NCBI RefSeq assembly: GCF_947502995.1
Contig: NZ_CANNBW010000020.1
Location: 1-64,000 of the forward strand
DNA: 64,000 nucleotides
Origin: an uncultured Tenacibaculum sp.
GTDB taxonomy: Bacteria > Bacteroidota > Bacteroidia > Flavobacteriales > Flavobacteriaceae
Direction: 5' to 3'
Shown: piece after piece, positions 50,827-60,470 of the stretch
Layout of the letters: each line of letters starts with the position of its first letter
Position numbering within the stretch: the first letter of the stretch is position 1
Translations under genes and position numbers: made by a program
The notes under the pieces: model-generated
Told to the model about the DNA's origin: nothing
The model's database searches: none
The model's input: the letters and a program-made list of their open reading frames with translations, nothing else

Positions 50827-51858
50827 GTGAAGGTTTTTAATCAAAAAATAAATCTAAAACAAGTTTTCATTGTAATTGCATTATTATTGATAGGAAATGT
50901 TGGAAAACTCTATCTTTTGCATAACGTGCGAACTAGAAGTGATATTGATTTTTATGACTATTTCGATCATTTGTCAGTTTTTCTATTCTCTTTAGTTGCA
51001 GTAATATCGGTACTATTTTCCTGGAGATTAATTAATAAAATAGAGGATACAAATACAATTCTAAAATTCGTAAAAGTTTATGTTTTATCTTTTTTTATAT
51101 TTGGCTTCATAGGCATTATTATCGATTATGCTGTTTTACATGGCCTTTTAAGCACAAAAAAAACATATGATGTTATTGGTAGGGTTATAAATACGCTGTC
51201 TGTTGCTTTTATACTTGTCGATATTTTTGCACTTACTTCAGCATTTTTATATTTCAGACAATCTCAAAAAGCTTTATTAGAATTAGAACAAACTGAAAAA
51301 GAAAAAACAACACTACAATCACAAATGCTTCAGAAAAATTTAGAACCTCATTTTTTATTCAATAATCTAAGTATTTTATCAGGTCTAGCAAGAAAAAACC
51401 CAGAACAAATAGAAGACTTTATTGATGATTTTTCAGATGTATACCGCTATTATTTAAACCACGGAAAAAAGCAATTAGTTGAGTTAGAAAGTGAAATTTC
51501 TTTTCTGAAAAAATATATGAATTTAATGGAAAAACGCTTTGGAAAAGCATACCAAATTAAAAATAAGATTAAAAATAGTAGAGGTTTTATTATTCCTTGC
51601 TCATTACAATTATGCGTAGAAAACGCAATAAAACACAATAAAGGAAGTGAAGAAAATCCACTACTCATTTTTCTCTCATGTGAAGAGAATTCAATTGTGA
51701 TAAAAAATAAATTAAATAAAGTAGATTTTACTCTTGGAACAGGAACTGGAAACGATTATTTAAAACGTCAATACCAATTGAATTTTAATACTAGTGTTGT
51801 TTTTACCGAAACTGATAAAGAATTCATTGTTAAAATCCCTTTAATTTTAGAAATATGA
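50827..51858 (+). CDS. LytS-type sensor histidine kinase
   Basis: Four TM helices (about residues 12-32, 48-68, 85-108, 120-142) are followed by a short coiled coil and a His_kinase (PF06580-type) domain with the phospho-acceptor His in LEPHFLFNNL, and the ATP-binding region starting CVENAIKHNKG. The Asn of the N box and GTGTGNDYL are present. It overlaps the next gene by 4 bp (ATGA), so kinase and regulator are translationally coupled. Confidence 0.92.
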   Translation: MKVFNQKINLKQVFIVIALLLIGNVGKLYLLHNVRTRSDIDFYDYFDHLSVFLFSLVAVISVLFSWRLINKIEDTNTILKFVKVYVLSFFIFGFIGIIIDYAVLHGLLSTKKTYDVIGRVINTLSVAFILVDIFALTSAFLYFRQSQKALLELEQTEKEKTTLQSQMLQKNLEPHFLFNNLSILSGLARKNPEQIEDFIDDFSDVYRYYLNHGKKQLVELESEISFLKKYMNLMEKRFGKAYQIKNKIKNSRGFIIPCSLQLCVENAIKHNKGSEENPLLIFLSCEENSIVIKNKLNKVDFTLGTGTGNDYLKRQYQLNFNTSVVFTETDKEFIVKIPLILEI

Positions 51859-52598
51859 AAGTGCTAATTATAGAAGATGAAGTTATAAATATTGAAATTA
51901 TTTCAGATCATATTCTTAGATATAACAATAAAATTGAAATTGCAGCAACATTACAAAGTAAAGAAGAAGTTAAACAATGGTATGCGATTAATGAACAAGT
52001 GGATTTGGTTTTTTCTGATATTGAATTATTAGATGGAAATGTGTTTTCATTATTAAACACTAACATTATAAAATCTCCAATTATATTCACAACAGCTTAT
52101 AATACTTTTTATCAAGATGCTTTTGATGTTAACGGTATTGCTTACTTGTTAAAACCTATTAGTTTTAACAAGTTTAGTAAGGCTATGGAGAAGTTTGAAT
52201 CATTACAAAACAAAGAAATAAACTGGAAAGAAATATCTGAAACTATTCACAGTTTAACCAATAATTACAAAGAGCGTATTATTATAAAAACCAAAACAGA
52301 GATAAAAATTTTAAGCACAAAAAATGCTAGTGCAATTCTATCTAACTCAGGAAAATGTATTGCAATAGATGAACACGGAAAAGAAAATGAATTTCGTTAT
52401 AAATTATCCGATTTAATTAAGGAATTAAATCCAAAAGAGTTCTTTCAAATTAATCGTGGAGAAATTGTAAACATTAATTTTATTGAAAAAATAGAACCTT
52501 ATTTTGGTGATCGGTTAGCAATTTCAATTAAAAATTACAAGCAACATTTAATTACAAGTGCTGCTACTACTAGCGAATTTAGAAAATGGATTGAATAA
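51855..52598 (+). CDS. LytTR-type response regulator
   Basis: Receiver domain (about residues 1-120) with acidic residues in IIEDE, phospho-acceptor Asp in DLVFSDIELLDG, and KPISF at the end. The C-terminal LytTR DNA-binding domain (about 145-247) has the FFQINRGEIVNINFIEKIEP segment. Partner of the LytS-type kinase; likely regulates the TonB receptor gene upstream. Its terminator follows. Confidence 0.93.
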   Translation: MKVLIIEDEVINIEIISDHILRYNNKIEIAATLQSKEEVKQWYAINEQVDLVFSDIELLDGNVFSLLNTNIIKSPIIFTTAYNTFYQDAFDVNGIAYLLKPISFNKFSKAMEKFESLQNKEINWKEISETIHSLTNNYKERIIIKTKTEIKILSTKNASAILSNSGKCIAIDEHGKENEFRYKLSDLIKELNPKEFFQINRGEIVNINFIEKIEPYFGDRLAISIKNYKQHLITSAATTSEFRKWIE

Positions 52599-52624
52599 AA
52601 CATCTTTAAAAAACCTTAAAAACA

Positions 52625-52661
52625 AAAAACACTGAAGATTAAAGAAATCAACAGTGTTTTT
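52625..52661 (+). terminator. Intrinsic terminator
   Basis: AAAAACACTG and CAGTGTTTTT with a 17-nt loop, behind the LytTR gene. Confidence 0.65.
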
Positions 52662-52676
52662 ATATTTATTATGTTG

Positions 52677-52751
52677 TCGGGGTGGCAGGATTCGAACCTG
52701 CGACCTCCTGCTCCCAAAGCAGGCGCGATGACCGGGCTACGCTACACCCCG
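52677..52751 (-). tRNA. tRNA-Pro (anticodon TGG)
   Basis: The minus strand folds as a cloverleaf: acceptor CGGGGTG with CACCCCG, anticodon stem CCTGC/GCAGG with loop TTTGGGA (anticodon TGG), T-arm AGGTTCGAATCCT. The CCA end is not encoded. It reads the NNR-type proline codons and complements the GGG gene at 32,124. Confidence 0.95.
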
Positions 52752-52890
52752 TTTAACGGGCGACAAATGTATAAAATTTTTTCTCAGAATACTAATTTAT
52801 TCAAATAAAAATTGAAATGTAAGATTAATTTTAATTATCGTCTAATAACAGAAATATATGTATATTGTTCTTACGCAAATAAAAAAAATA

Positions 52891-52898
52891 TACATTTG
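52891..52898 (+). promoter_or_regulatory. trxB promoter, -7 box
   Basis: TACATTTG fits the Bacteroidota -7 consensus TAnnTTTG; it lies 22 bp before the trxB ATG. A TTG 23 bp upstream may serve as the weak -33 element. Confidence 0.5.
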
Positions 52899-52919
52899 TA
52901 GTTCTATAAAAAATACCCA

Positions 52920-53867
52920 ATGTCAAATACTGTAGAAAGAATAAAATGTTTAATAATCGGTTCTGGGCCTGCAGGATATACTGCTGCAATTTATGCTGCT
53001 AGAGCCGACATGAAACCTGTAATGTATACAGGAATGCAAATGGGTGGTCAGTTAACAACGACCACAGAAGTAGATAATTTCCCAGGATATCCAAATGGTA
53101 CTGACGGGACAGCTATGATGGAAGATTTAAAAAACCAAGCTGAGCGTTTCGGTACTGAAGTTCGTTTTGGTTTAGTAACTAAAGTTGATTTTTCTACTGA
53201 AGAAGGAGGAATTCATAAAGTTGTTGTAGATGAGACTACCGAATTAGAAGCTGAAACTGTAATTATCTCAACAGGAGCTACAGCTAAATATCTTGGTTTA
53301 GAAAGTGAACAGCGTTTAATTGGTGGTGGAGTTTCTGCTTGTGCTACTTGTGATGGTTTCTTTTATAAAGGGCAAGATGTTGTAGTTGTTGGAGCTGGAG
53401 ATACTGCTGCTGAAGAAGCTACTTACCTAGCTAACATTTGTAGTAAAGTTACTATGTTAGTTCGTAAAGATTATATGCGTGCGTCTAAAGCAATGCAACA
53501 TAGAGTAAATAAAACTGAAAATATTGAAGTATTATTTAATACTGAAATTGATGAAGTTTTAGGAGATAATGTTGTTGAAGGTGTTAGAGCTGTAAACAAT
53601 CAGACTGGAGACAAAACAGATATTCCTGTTACTGGAGTATTTATTGCTATCGGACATACACCAAATACACAATTATTTAAAGGTGTTTTAGATATGGACG
53701 AAACCGGTTACTTAATTACTAACGGTAAAACGACTAAAACGAATGTTCCTGGAGTTTTTGCTGCTGGTGATGTTCAAGATAAAGAATACAGACAAGCGGT
53801 TACTGCTGCTGGTACAGGTTGTATGGCTGCATTAGATGCTGAACGTTATTTAGGAGCTTTAGAATAG
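52920..53867 (+). CDS. trxB: Thioredoxin-disulfide reductase
   Basis: Flavoprotein with FAD-binding GSGPAGYTAAIYAARA, redox-active CATC (residues about 139-142), NADPH-binding GAGDTAAEEA and FAD-binding GVFAAGDVQDKEYRQ. It reduces thioredoxin with NADPH. Length 315 fits the family. It has its own promoter and a bidirectional terminator. Confidence 0.97.
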   Translation: MSNTVERIKCLIIGSGPAGYTAAIYAARADMKPVMYTGMQMGGQLTTTTEVDNFPGYPNGTDGTAMMEDLKNQAERFGTEVRFGLVTKVDFSTEEGGIHKVVVDETTELEAETVIISTGATAKYLGLESEQRLIGGGVSACATCDGFFYKGQDVVVVGAGDTAAEEATYLANICSKVTMLVRKDYMRASKAMQHRVNKTENIEVLFNTEIDEVLGDNVVEGVRAVNNQTGDKTDIPVTGVFIAIGHTPNTQLFKGVLDMDETGYLITNGKTTKTNVPGVFAAGDVQDKEYRQAVTAAGTGCMAALDAERYLGALE

Positions 53868-53888
53868 CGTTTTTAAACATAAAATTAG

Positions 53889-53920
53889 AAAAAGAGATTA
53901 CGAAAAGTGATCTCTTTTTT
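53889..53920. terminator. Bidirectional terminator
   Basis: AAAAAGAGAT and ATCTCTTTTTT between trxB and the convergent ABC transporter gene. The hairpin touches the stop codon of the latter. Confidence 0.75.
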
Positions 53921-54596
53921 ATTTTAAACCTAGTTTATCTATCGTATTAAGAAGAGTTTTAGCTTTCATTTCATCTTCTAATTCAGTGAAATCTTCTTTC
54001 ATTACTTTTTTTACAAAACTTCCTTTTTCTAATACATGGATTTCATCACAAGTTGTCGCTAAAGTTGAAAAAATATGAGATGAAATAATCACCAACTTAT
54101 TCAGCTTTTTTAATTGATGAATAATTTCTGTGATGACAATATTACTTTGTATATCTACTCCATTAAAAGGTTCATCGAAAATAAAGACTTTATTTTCTTG
54201 TAAAAGAATTGCCGTTAAGGCCAATTTCTTTTTCATTCCTGTAGAATAATTAATCGCATATTTATCTAACGGTAAATTGAAAATATTACGTTTATCTATA
54301 TCCTTTACACTTACTTCTCTAGCATTTAATAACAATTGAATATATTCTCTTCCTGTGATTTTTGGAAAGAAATAAAATTCAGTTTGTAAAAAACCAATTG
54401 TGTCTTTTAAATTCGATATTGAAATAATATTTCCATTATAATTTTCTATTCCAGACAAACAGTTAAAAAAAGTAGTTTTACCTGCTCCATTTTCACCTAC
54501 AACTCCATATACTTTGCCTTCTTCAAAATCAATATTAATGTCATTCAATACTGAGTTTCTTCCATATTTTTTAGATAGATTTTTAATGCTTATCAT
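53919..54596 (-). CDS. ABC transporter ATP-binding protein
   Basis: Walker A GENGAGKTT (residues 35-43), Q-loop FLQTEFYF, signature YSTGMKKKL, Walker B KVFIFDEPFNG and H-switch SSHIF. It belongs to the class that drives ABC-2 type exporters (CcmA-like). It overlaps the permease gene by 14 bp and lies in a minus-strand group with lspA. Confidence 0.93.
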   Translation of the reverse strand: MISIKNLSKKYGRNSVLNDINIDFEEGKVYGVVGENGAGKTTFFNCLSGIENYNGNIISISNLKDTIGFLQTEFYFFPKITGREYIQLLLNAREVSVKDIDKRNIFNLPLDKYAINYSTGMKKKLALTAILLQENKVFIFDEPFNGVDIQSNIVITEIIHQLKKLNKLVIISSHIFSTLATTCDEIHVLEKGSFVKKVMKEDFTELEDEMKAKTLLNTIDKLGLK

Positions 54597-55512
54597 GTAA
54601 AATGGATTTTAATTTTTGAATAGATCTCTTGTAAAAATAACCAAATGTAAAAAGCACAAAAGGTGGCAAAGCTAAACTCGCTGCAAATATCATTGAGCTT
54701 GGTAAATTCATTTTTTTTGGAAAATCGCAATACTTAGCTATAATAGCTTGAATGTAATACAAAAAACAAAGTAGATTAAAAATCATTATAATAAGCACAT
54801 ATTCACTAAAAAAAACGGTTAAAAATATAGTAATCGGTAGACTTAAAATAATTGCATACAATACTCCTATTTTTATTTTTTTTTGAAGGAATTCTTCTGC
54901 AGAATATTTAAATGACCACACATAAAACTCATTTTCCATTTTAGAATAATATGTGATAAGTGTAACAAATAACAAGAGTAAAGAAAAGATTCCAAGATTA
55001 AAATTACCAACTTCAATTGATTTGTGAGTTAACCAATATACTATTGGAAACATGTAAAAACTATTTCTAAAACCTAAAGGAAATTCAAATGGCTTTTTTC
55101 CAAATGGTGTTGGAATAACAACACTAGAAGAAATCTTTGTTATTAATTTACTTAATATTAATATCGCAATGAAGACGTATCCTAGAAATATGTATTCGCT
55201 TTGATAAATGAAGTATAAAACAAACGGTATACTTATTACTAAGTTTTCTATAATTCTTAGCTTGTTGTATAATTTTTTGGTGAAAATAAGCTTTAAAAAA
55301 TCATTTCGTTTTTTTTCACTCAACTTAATTAATACAGATACTAACAACAATAAATAACCATAAGCTGCATAATGTTCTAAAGTGTAAAATATGAAATTAG
55401 AACTTAAAACGAATAAAGTAAGTAAAATAGGATAAGCAAATAGTGGTGGTACTCCAAAATCATTTAAATGTCGGTTAAACATTTTTATTTGAAGCTTTAA
55501 ATACCACTTCAT
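54583..55512 (-). CDS. Multi-TM membrane protein, probable ABC-2 type permease
   Basis: A 309-aa hydrophobic protein with about eight TM helices, preceded by a basic start (MKWYLKLQIKMFNRHLNDFG). It overlaps the ATP-binding gene by 14 bp, the usual organisation of an ABC-2 exporter pair. Sequence motifs for the permease are not distinctive. The substrate is unknown. It starts at the base next to the lspA stop. Confidence 0.8.
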   Translation of the reverse strand: MKWYLKLQIKMFNRHLNDFGVPPLFAYPILLTLFVLSSNFIFYTLEHYAAYGYLLLLVSVLIKLSEKKRNDFLKLIFTKKLYNKLRIIENLVISIPFVLYFIYQSEYIFLGYVFIAILILSKLITKISSSVVIPTPFGKKPFEFPLGFRNSFYMFPIVYWLTHKSIEVGNFNLGIFSLLLLFVTLITYYSKMENEFYVWSFKYSAEEFLQKKIKIGVLYAIILSLPITIFLTVFFSEYVLIIMIFNLLCFLYYIQAIIAKYCDFPKKMNLPSSMIFAASLALPPFVLFTFGYFYKRSIQKLKSILHDKH

Positions 55513-56097
55513 CTATTCTTTTTTTGCCTTAGGAAAAGCTTGTTTATTAAAAATAAATAATAAAATTACACCAATGGTAATCCAACTATCCGCTCCATTA
55601 AATATAGCATTAAAGAAAGTAAAACTTTCTCCTTGATACATTGGAAAGTATAGCATATCTACCACTTTTCCGAAGAAAAAATCAGCATAACCATCTTCTG
55701 GAAACATAGTGGCAACAACACCTCTATCAGACTTACTAAAAATCACTCCATAAAAAACAGAATCGATAATGTTTCCTATGGCTCCAGCAAGAATTAAAGA
55801 AATTGCGATCACTACTCCGTTATGAATTTTACTTTTTATAGTTTGTATTAACCAGTAAATAATACCAGAAACAGCAACTAATCGAAACAATGTTAAGAAT
55901 AACTTTCCTGCTTTTCCTCCAAACTCAAACCCCCAGGCCATTCCATTGTTTTCAGTAAAATGAATTCTAAACCAATCTAAGCCTAATACCTTTATCTCTT
56001 CTCCTAACGAAAAGTGTGTTTTTATGTAAATCTTACTAATTTGATCTATCAATATCGCTAGAATTACGGTAAGTATCGCTATAGTTTTCTTAGACAT
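55513..56097 (-). CDS. lspA: Lipoprotein signal peptidase (signal peptidase II)
   Basis: A four-TM aspartic peptidase that cleaves the signal of prolipoproteins after lipidation. The family motifs are ENNGMAWG, GAIGNIIDS (first catalytic Asp) and FNAIFNGADSWITIG (second catalytic Asp). Many Flavobacteria place lspA behind the traR-like gene, but here it is separate from it. It is the first gene of a minus-strand operon with the ABC-2 pair. Confidence 0.96.
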   Translation of the reverse strand: MSKKTIAILTVILAILIDQISKIYIKTHFSLGEEIKVLGLDWFRIHFTENNGMAWGFEFGGKAGKLFLTLFRLVAVSGIIYWLIQTIKSKIHNGVVIAISLILAGAIGNIIDSVFYGVIFSKSDRGVVATMFPEDGYADFFFGKVVDMLYFPMYQGESFTFFNAIFNGADSWITIGVILLFIFNKQAFPKAKKE

Positions 56098-56221
56098 CTT
56101 TAAAATTTAATAGCGACAAAAATAAGAAAAGTATTATGAATAAAGTAAGTAGCTTTTAGGCAAAAAACTATTTTAAGGAAAATTTATCAATATGAAAAAA
56201 ATATAGTAAGTTGCTTACCTT

Positions 56222-57028
56222 ATGATGGATATTAAAACGATAAGTCCAAGCACTGAACTTTCTAAATATATTTGCTTTTATTATGAACTCGAATTACGTG
56301 ATGAAAGTTATCATGCATTTCCATCCGGTAATAATGTAGTTTGTATTTTTGAAAAAGCTAATGTCAGTTATAAAGACGATTGTATTTCTATTAAAGAAGA
56401 CTCCAATTACCCGAATACCTTTACTGCTTTAAATAAATACGCTAAACCTTTACAAGTTAAAACAGAAGGGCATGTTCGTGAATTTGTTATCATTTTTACA
56501 CCCTTTGGTTTATCTCAGTTTACAACTAAAGATTTTACTAACATTCCTTTTTTTCAAATTGATGATTTTAAAGATTTTTTTGATCAAAATGATAATTTCT
56601 TTAGTCAAGCTATAGAAATTAAAATCAAAATCGTGGAAGAATATCTACTCAGTAAATTAAATGAAAAAAAAGAATTAGATATTATTATTCAAGCTGTACA
56701 TCTTCTTCAAGAAGAAAAACTGAATATTGATGAAATTGCTAAAGAATTACATTGCAGCTACAAAAAACTATATCGCTTATTTATAACACATTGTAGATGT
56801 TCTCCTACTATTATTAGAAATAATATTCGTTTTAGAAATACTTTAGAAAAAATAAAAGAGAAAAATAAAGATTTTAAACTTTCCGACATTGCTTACGAAC
56901 AGAAATTTTACGATCAAGCTTCTTTTAACAGGATGTTTAAAGCTCAAACCGGAGTTACTCCAAATCAATTTTTTAAAGAAGTAAATATCTTTTCTGACGA
57001 AAACATCTATTTTAAAGATCTTAAATAG
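56222..57028 (+). CDS. AraC family transcriptional regulator, 268 aa
   Basis: An N-terminal DUF6597-like sensor (ICFYYELELRDESYHAFPSG, HVREFVIIFTPFGLSQF) and a C-terminal AraC HTH (about residues 165-255, LNIDEIAKELHCSYKKLYRL, SDIAYEQKFYDQASFNRMFK). Start codons ATGATG at 56,222 or 56,225. Divergent from lspA and upstream of the DoxX/DCC genes, which it may regulate. Confidence 0.9.
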   Translation: MMDIKTISPSTELSKYICFYYELELRDESYHAFPSGNNVVCIFEKANVSYKDDCISIKEDSNYPNTFTALNKYAKPLQVKTEGHVREFVIIFTPFGLSQFTTKDFTNIPFFQIDDFKDFFDQNDNFFSQAIEIKIKIVEEYLLSKLNEKKELDIIIQAVHLLQEEKLNIDEIAKELHCSYKKLYRLFITHCRCSPTIIRNNIRFRNTLEKIKEKNKDFKLSDIAYEQKFYDQASFNRMFKAQTGVTPNQFFKEVNIFSDENIYFKDLK

Positions 57029-57112
57029 TGTTAATGTCCATTTAATACAATTTTTTGTAGTTCGATAAAGATAGTTTTGAGGTTGATAAAGTTTTATCTA
57101 ATTAATCAACCT

Positions 57113-58369
57113 ATGAATAATACCTCTATAGAAACTACACAGTGGTCTAAAAGTGAAAAAATCTCATTCCGTTTTTTCTTTACTTATTTTGTGCTATTCC
57201 TATTATTTATGCACGATATAGGTAATTTTTTTACTTTTTTTCTATCTAAAATAGTTCCTTGGTTTGGTAAAACTATTTTCAATATCGATTATGAAATAAA
57301 ATCTGCTTTCACGGGTAGTAGTGATACTACATACAATTATATTTTAATTTTTACTATTTGTCTATTTTCTGTTTTATCTACAATTATTTGGTCTTTGTTA
57401 GATAGAAATAAAGCGAATTATAAAAAACTATACTACTGGTTAACTGTTTTTTTAAGGTTTTACCTAGGATTAATGTTAATCAGTTATGGAATGGCTAAAA
57501 TTATAAAAACACAATTTCCATACCCATCATACAATCGTTTAAATCAAACTTATGGAGACTCTTCTCCAATGGGATTAGCTTGGACGTTTTTAGGCTTTTC
57601 TAAAGGATATAATTTATTCATGGGATTTGCTGAAGTAGCCGCTGTGCTTTTATTCTTTAGAAGAACGTTAACCTTTGGATTAATAATTACCGTAGCTACT
57701 TTAGCGAATGTAGTTGCTATTAACTTTTTTTATGATGTTCCTGTTAAAATAGTTTCTTCTAATTTAATGCTTATGGCATTATTCTTACTTGCCTATAACT
57801 TTAAAGATTTATTTCAATTTTTCTTTTTAAAGAAACCAGTTCAAATTAAAGAAATAGAAAAACCTAAACTAAAAAATTGGCTGAACAAAACATTTATAGT
57901 TCTTAAAATAATTATCGTTTTTTTAGCGATTCCGTACAATCTGTATAGTAGAATTGGAATGGATAGTACAAGTCCTTTAAAAGGATATTATGAAGTAAAA
58001 GAATTTGAAGTAAATGATTCCATTTATTCTATATCTGATACAACCAAATTTAAGATTACAAAATGGAAAGATATGCTAATTGAATCTAAACAATGGTTGC
58101 GTATAAAAAAAGAAGACGATAAAACTAGTTGGTATAGAATTGATTTAAATGAAGAAAAAAATAAACTTAAACTAACTGGTTATAGAGATACTACCGAAGT
58201 TTACAACTTTAAATATAAAGAAATAGACACAGCGAATTTTATTGTAAGAGGCTCTTTAAAATCTGATTCAATATATATTAAATTCAATAAAACTAAAGAC
58301 TATAGAAAAAATTACCTCTTAACTAATAGAGGATTCCATTGGATTAACGAAAGACCGTTTAATAGATAA
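57113..58369 (+). CDS. DoxX-like membrane protein with soluble C-terminal domain
   Basis: The frame opens at 57,077; ATG at 57,113 (MNNTSIETTQWSKSEKISF) is preferred. About seven TM helices include a DoxX-like part (LRFYLGLMLISYGMAKIIKT, GFAEVAAVLLFFRRTLTFGL). After the last helix comes a beta-rich extracytoplasmic domain of about 110 residues (WKDMLIESKQWLRIKKEDDK, NKLKLTGYRDTTEVYNF). It starts 10 bp before the DCC gene; the pair is common in Flavobacteria. Function unknown. Confidence 0.85.
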   Translation: MNNTSIETTQWSKSEKISFRFFFTYFVLFLLFMHDIGNFFTFFLSKIVPWFGKTIFNIDYEIKSAFTGSSDTTYNYILIFTICLFSVLSTIIWSLLDRNKANYKKLYYWLTVFLRFYLGLMLISYGMAKIIKTQFPYPSYNRLNQTYGDSSPMGLAWTFLGFSKGYNLFMGFAEVAAVLLFFRRTLTFGLIITVATLANVVAINFFYDVPVKIVSSNLMLMALFLLAYNFKDLFQFFFLKKPVQIKEIEKPKLKNWLNKTFIVLKIIIVFLAIPYNLYSRIGMDSTSPLKGYYEVKEFEVNDSIYSISDTTKFKITKWKDMLIESKQWLRIKKEDDKTSWYRIDLNEEKNKLKLTGYRDTTEVYNFKYKEIDTANFIVRGSLKSDSIYIKFNKTKDYRKNYLLTNRGFHWINERPFNR

Positions 58370-58378
58370 TAATCAAAA

Positions 58379-58792
58379 ATGAATATCCCTAAAGATAAAT
58401 ATCTAGTTCTTTTTGATGGAGATTGCAATTTATGCAACTCTAGTGTACAATTTATTTTAAAACACGATAAGAAAAAACAATTTGTTTTTACTTCATTACA
58501 AGGAAAAACAGCTGAAAAAATCATAGACAATTTTAATATTGATACTGATAAAGTAGATTCTATTTTGTTGTTTACTCCTGAAGAGAATTTATTTTATAAA
58601 TCTACAGCGGCACTAAAAATAGCGTACCGCTTAAAGTTTCCTGTACATCTTGTGACTATATTTTTTATTCTACCAAGATTTATAAGAGATATTATTTACG
58701 ATTTTATTGCTAAGAACAGATATAAGTGGTTCGGTAAAAGGGAATCTTGTTATGTACCAACACCAGAATTATCAACCAAATTTCTGGACTAA
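58379..58792 (+). CDS. DCC family thiol-disulfide oxidoreductase-like protein (DUF393)
   Basis: N-terminal signature LVLFDGDCNLCNSSVQFIL with the DxxCxxC-type motif that names the DCC family, and the central FTSLQGKTAEKI segment. Thiol-redox function is inferred from a thioredoxin-like fold. It follows the DoxX-like gene by 9 bp and is probably in an operon with it. Confidence 0.92.
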   Translation: MNIPKDKYLVLFDGDCNLCNSSVQFILKHDKKKQFVFTSLQGKTAEKIIDNFNIDTDKVDSILLFTPEENLFYKSTAALKIAYRLKFPVHLVTIFFILPRFIRDIIYDFIAKNRYKWFGKRESCYVPTPELSTKFLD

Positions 58793-58817
58793 CCTAACTT
58801 AGTTACACTAACCAAAC

Positions 58818-58853
58818 GAAAGGTCATTAATACTAATGTATTATTGGCCTTTC
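58818..58853. terminator. Bidirectional terminator between convergent genes
   Basis: GAAAGGTCATTAATAC and GTATTATTGGCCTTTC form a long, slightly imperfect stem with T on the plus side. Confidence 0.65.
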
Positions 58854-58868
58854 TTATTACATTTAAAA

Positions 58869-60188
58869 TCATTTAACTACCAATTCTTCAAAATGAAATT
58901 CTTCTATATTCACTCTTAAAGATTTCATAATTCCAAAAAACAAATGACAAACCTTCACTTCTTTCTCTCTTTGCAATTTACTTTCTGAAATAATAGTTAA
59001 CAGATTATTTAAATCTAACTCTTCTGAAATAGAACTTTTAGGGAAATAAAATTCTTCTTTCGTTTGTAACAACCATTCGTCAAGAATTTCAACATCTATT
59101 TTATTATCTCTCTCATCTAATAAGTGAATTGACTTTATAATAAATAAGCTTTTTAATGTGTTGATTATTATTTCGTGATACTGTTCTTTTTTAAAACTAT
59201 TAAATACATTCAATAAATATTGAACTCTATTTTCTAAAGAACTTTCTTCATGCTTTTTGGATAATGAAATAAAGAAATTTGTACAAATCTCAAGCTGATT
59301 ATTCGTTAAGAAAGGAATGATATTTTTAATATATAGTAACTGAAAATTGTTATTCAGAACATCTTTTTCAGATAAAAAAACAACACTTTTTTCTGCTACA
59401 AGATTATCAAAACCATAATAATAGTTTTCTATTCTATTTTGAGAAATAGCTTCTTGTATATCATCATTGTTCGTAAATCCAAAAAAATTGTATTCAGAAA
59501 CAGGAGCTATATAATTACTAACATTTAGTAGATCTTTTTGATCTAAAATACAGTTTTGATTTTCTCTATTCTTTGTATACTGAAATTGTTTTTCAATTAC
59601 TTTTCCTCTGTAAGATCCACTGGTATGAATTGGGTAAGACAAATAAGACAAATAATTAAATACGTGTTCTGAAAGTCTTATTGAAGCGAAATTCATTTCT
59701 TCAACAGTATCTTTTGCTATATCATCCTTATTGGCCGATATGCTATCTAATGAGATCGTAGATACTTCATAATTAGGAATAAATGATGTTGTAAAACAAT
59801 CATAAAGGTATTTAATAACACTTACGAATGTATCTCCTAAACTATCTTTATCTTGAATTATACTATACTTATGTATTGACGAAAAAAACTTCCCAAAAAA
59901 TGGAGAGCCACTTAAAGCACCTAAAACTAAAGCTCCCATATCTTTATGATTTATGAACGATATATCATAAGTTATTCCTTGAATTTTTTCTTTTACAGCA
60001 AAGGTTTTACTGTTGTTGAGTATTACAAAATCGATATCCGAATTCTTTCGGATTTCTTTTTTTGACATTATATCGTGATTGCTACCAACAATTAATATGG
60101 AGTTTATATCTACATTCTCACTAGTTAAACTAATTAATTTATTTAAAGTATTTAAAATAGTATTGTAATCGATTTTTATATATTCCAT
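58869..60188 (-). CDS. Nucleotidyltransferase-fold protein behind a GG-leader peptide gene
   Basis: The N-terminal domain has the nucleotidyltransferase pattern: IVGS (Gly35-Ser36) and SDIDFVIL with Asp51 and Asp53, followed by a helical region. The remaining 300 residues are mostly helical and not recognised. It lies 69 bp behind the GG-leader peptide gene on the same strand and probably forms an operon with it. It could modify the peptide (for example by nucleotidylation) or a partner; this is inference from position. Confidence 0.75.
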   Translation of the reverse strand: MEYIKIDYNTILNTLNKLISLTSENVDINSILIVGSNHDIMSKKEIRKNSDIDFVILNNSKTFAVKEKIQGITYDISFINHKDMGALVLGALSGSPFFGKFFSSIHKYSIIQDKDSLGDTFVSVIKYLYDCFTTSFIPNYEVSTISLDSISANKDDIAKDTVEEMNFASIRLSEHVFNYLSYLSYPIHTSGSYRGKVIEKQFQYTKNRENQNCILDQKDLLNVSNYIAPVSEYNFFGFTNNDDIQEAISQNRIENYYYGFDNLVAEKSVVFLSEKDVLNNNFQLLYIKNIIPFLTNNQLEICTNFFISLSKKHEESSLENRVQYLLNVFNSFKKEQYHEIIINTLKSLFIIKSIHLLDERDNKIDVEILDEWLLQTKEEFYFPKSSISEELDLNNLLTIISESKLQREKEVKVCHLFFGIMKSLRVNIEEFHFEELVVK

Positions 60189-60257
60189 CTATAATATTTA
60201 TTAATGGATATTAGACAAATAAAAAATTAAGTATTCATCTAATATCCATTTTAATTT

Positions 60258-60470
60258 TTAGCTTTCTCTACATTCCCAGTACTCCTGATTACCCACAACA
60301 TAATCCACATAACAATAACCTCTAAAAGGACCATCGTAACAGTATTTTCTACAATCACTTAGAGAACTATATGCTCCTCCAACAATTTGTTTCTGTTCTT
60401 CGCTATTAAGTTCTTTTGAATTATTGGCTTTTGATAATAATTCTTCTTTCAAAAATTTTAAGCTTTTCAT
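60258..60470 (-). CDS. GG-leader peptide, candidate RiPP/bacteriocin precursor, 70 aa
   Basis: The leader of 32 residues ends LNSEEQKQIVGG, the Gly-Gly type signal cut by C39 peptidases in Bacteroidota natural-product precursors. The 38-residue core has four cysteines (40, 44, 53, 67) and is rich in Tyr (SDCRKYCYDGPFRGYCYVDY). It resembles class II bacteriocins or modified peptides with GG leaders. No processing transporter is in the window, so export would need a peptidase-ABC transporter from elsewhere. Confidence 0.75.
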   Translation of the reverse strand: MKSLKFLKEELLSKANNSKELNSEEQKQIVGGAYSSLSDCRKYCYDGPFRGYCYVDYVVGNQEYWECRES

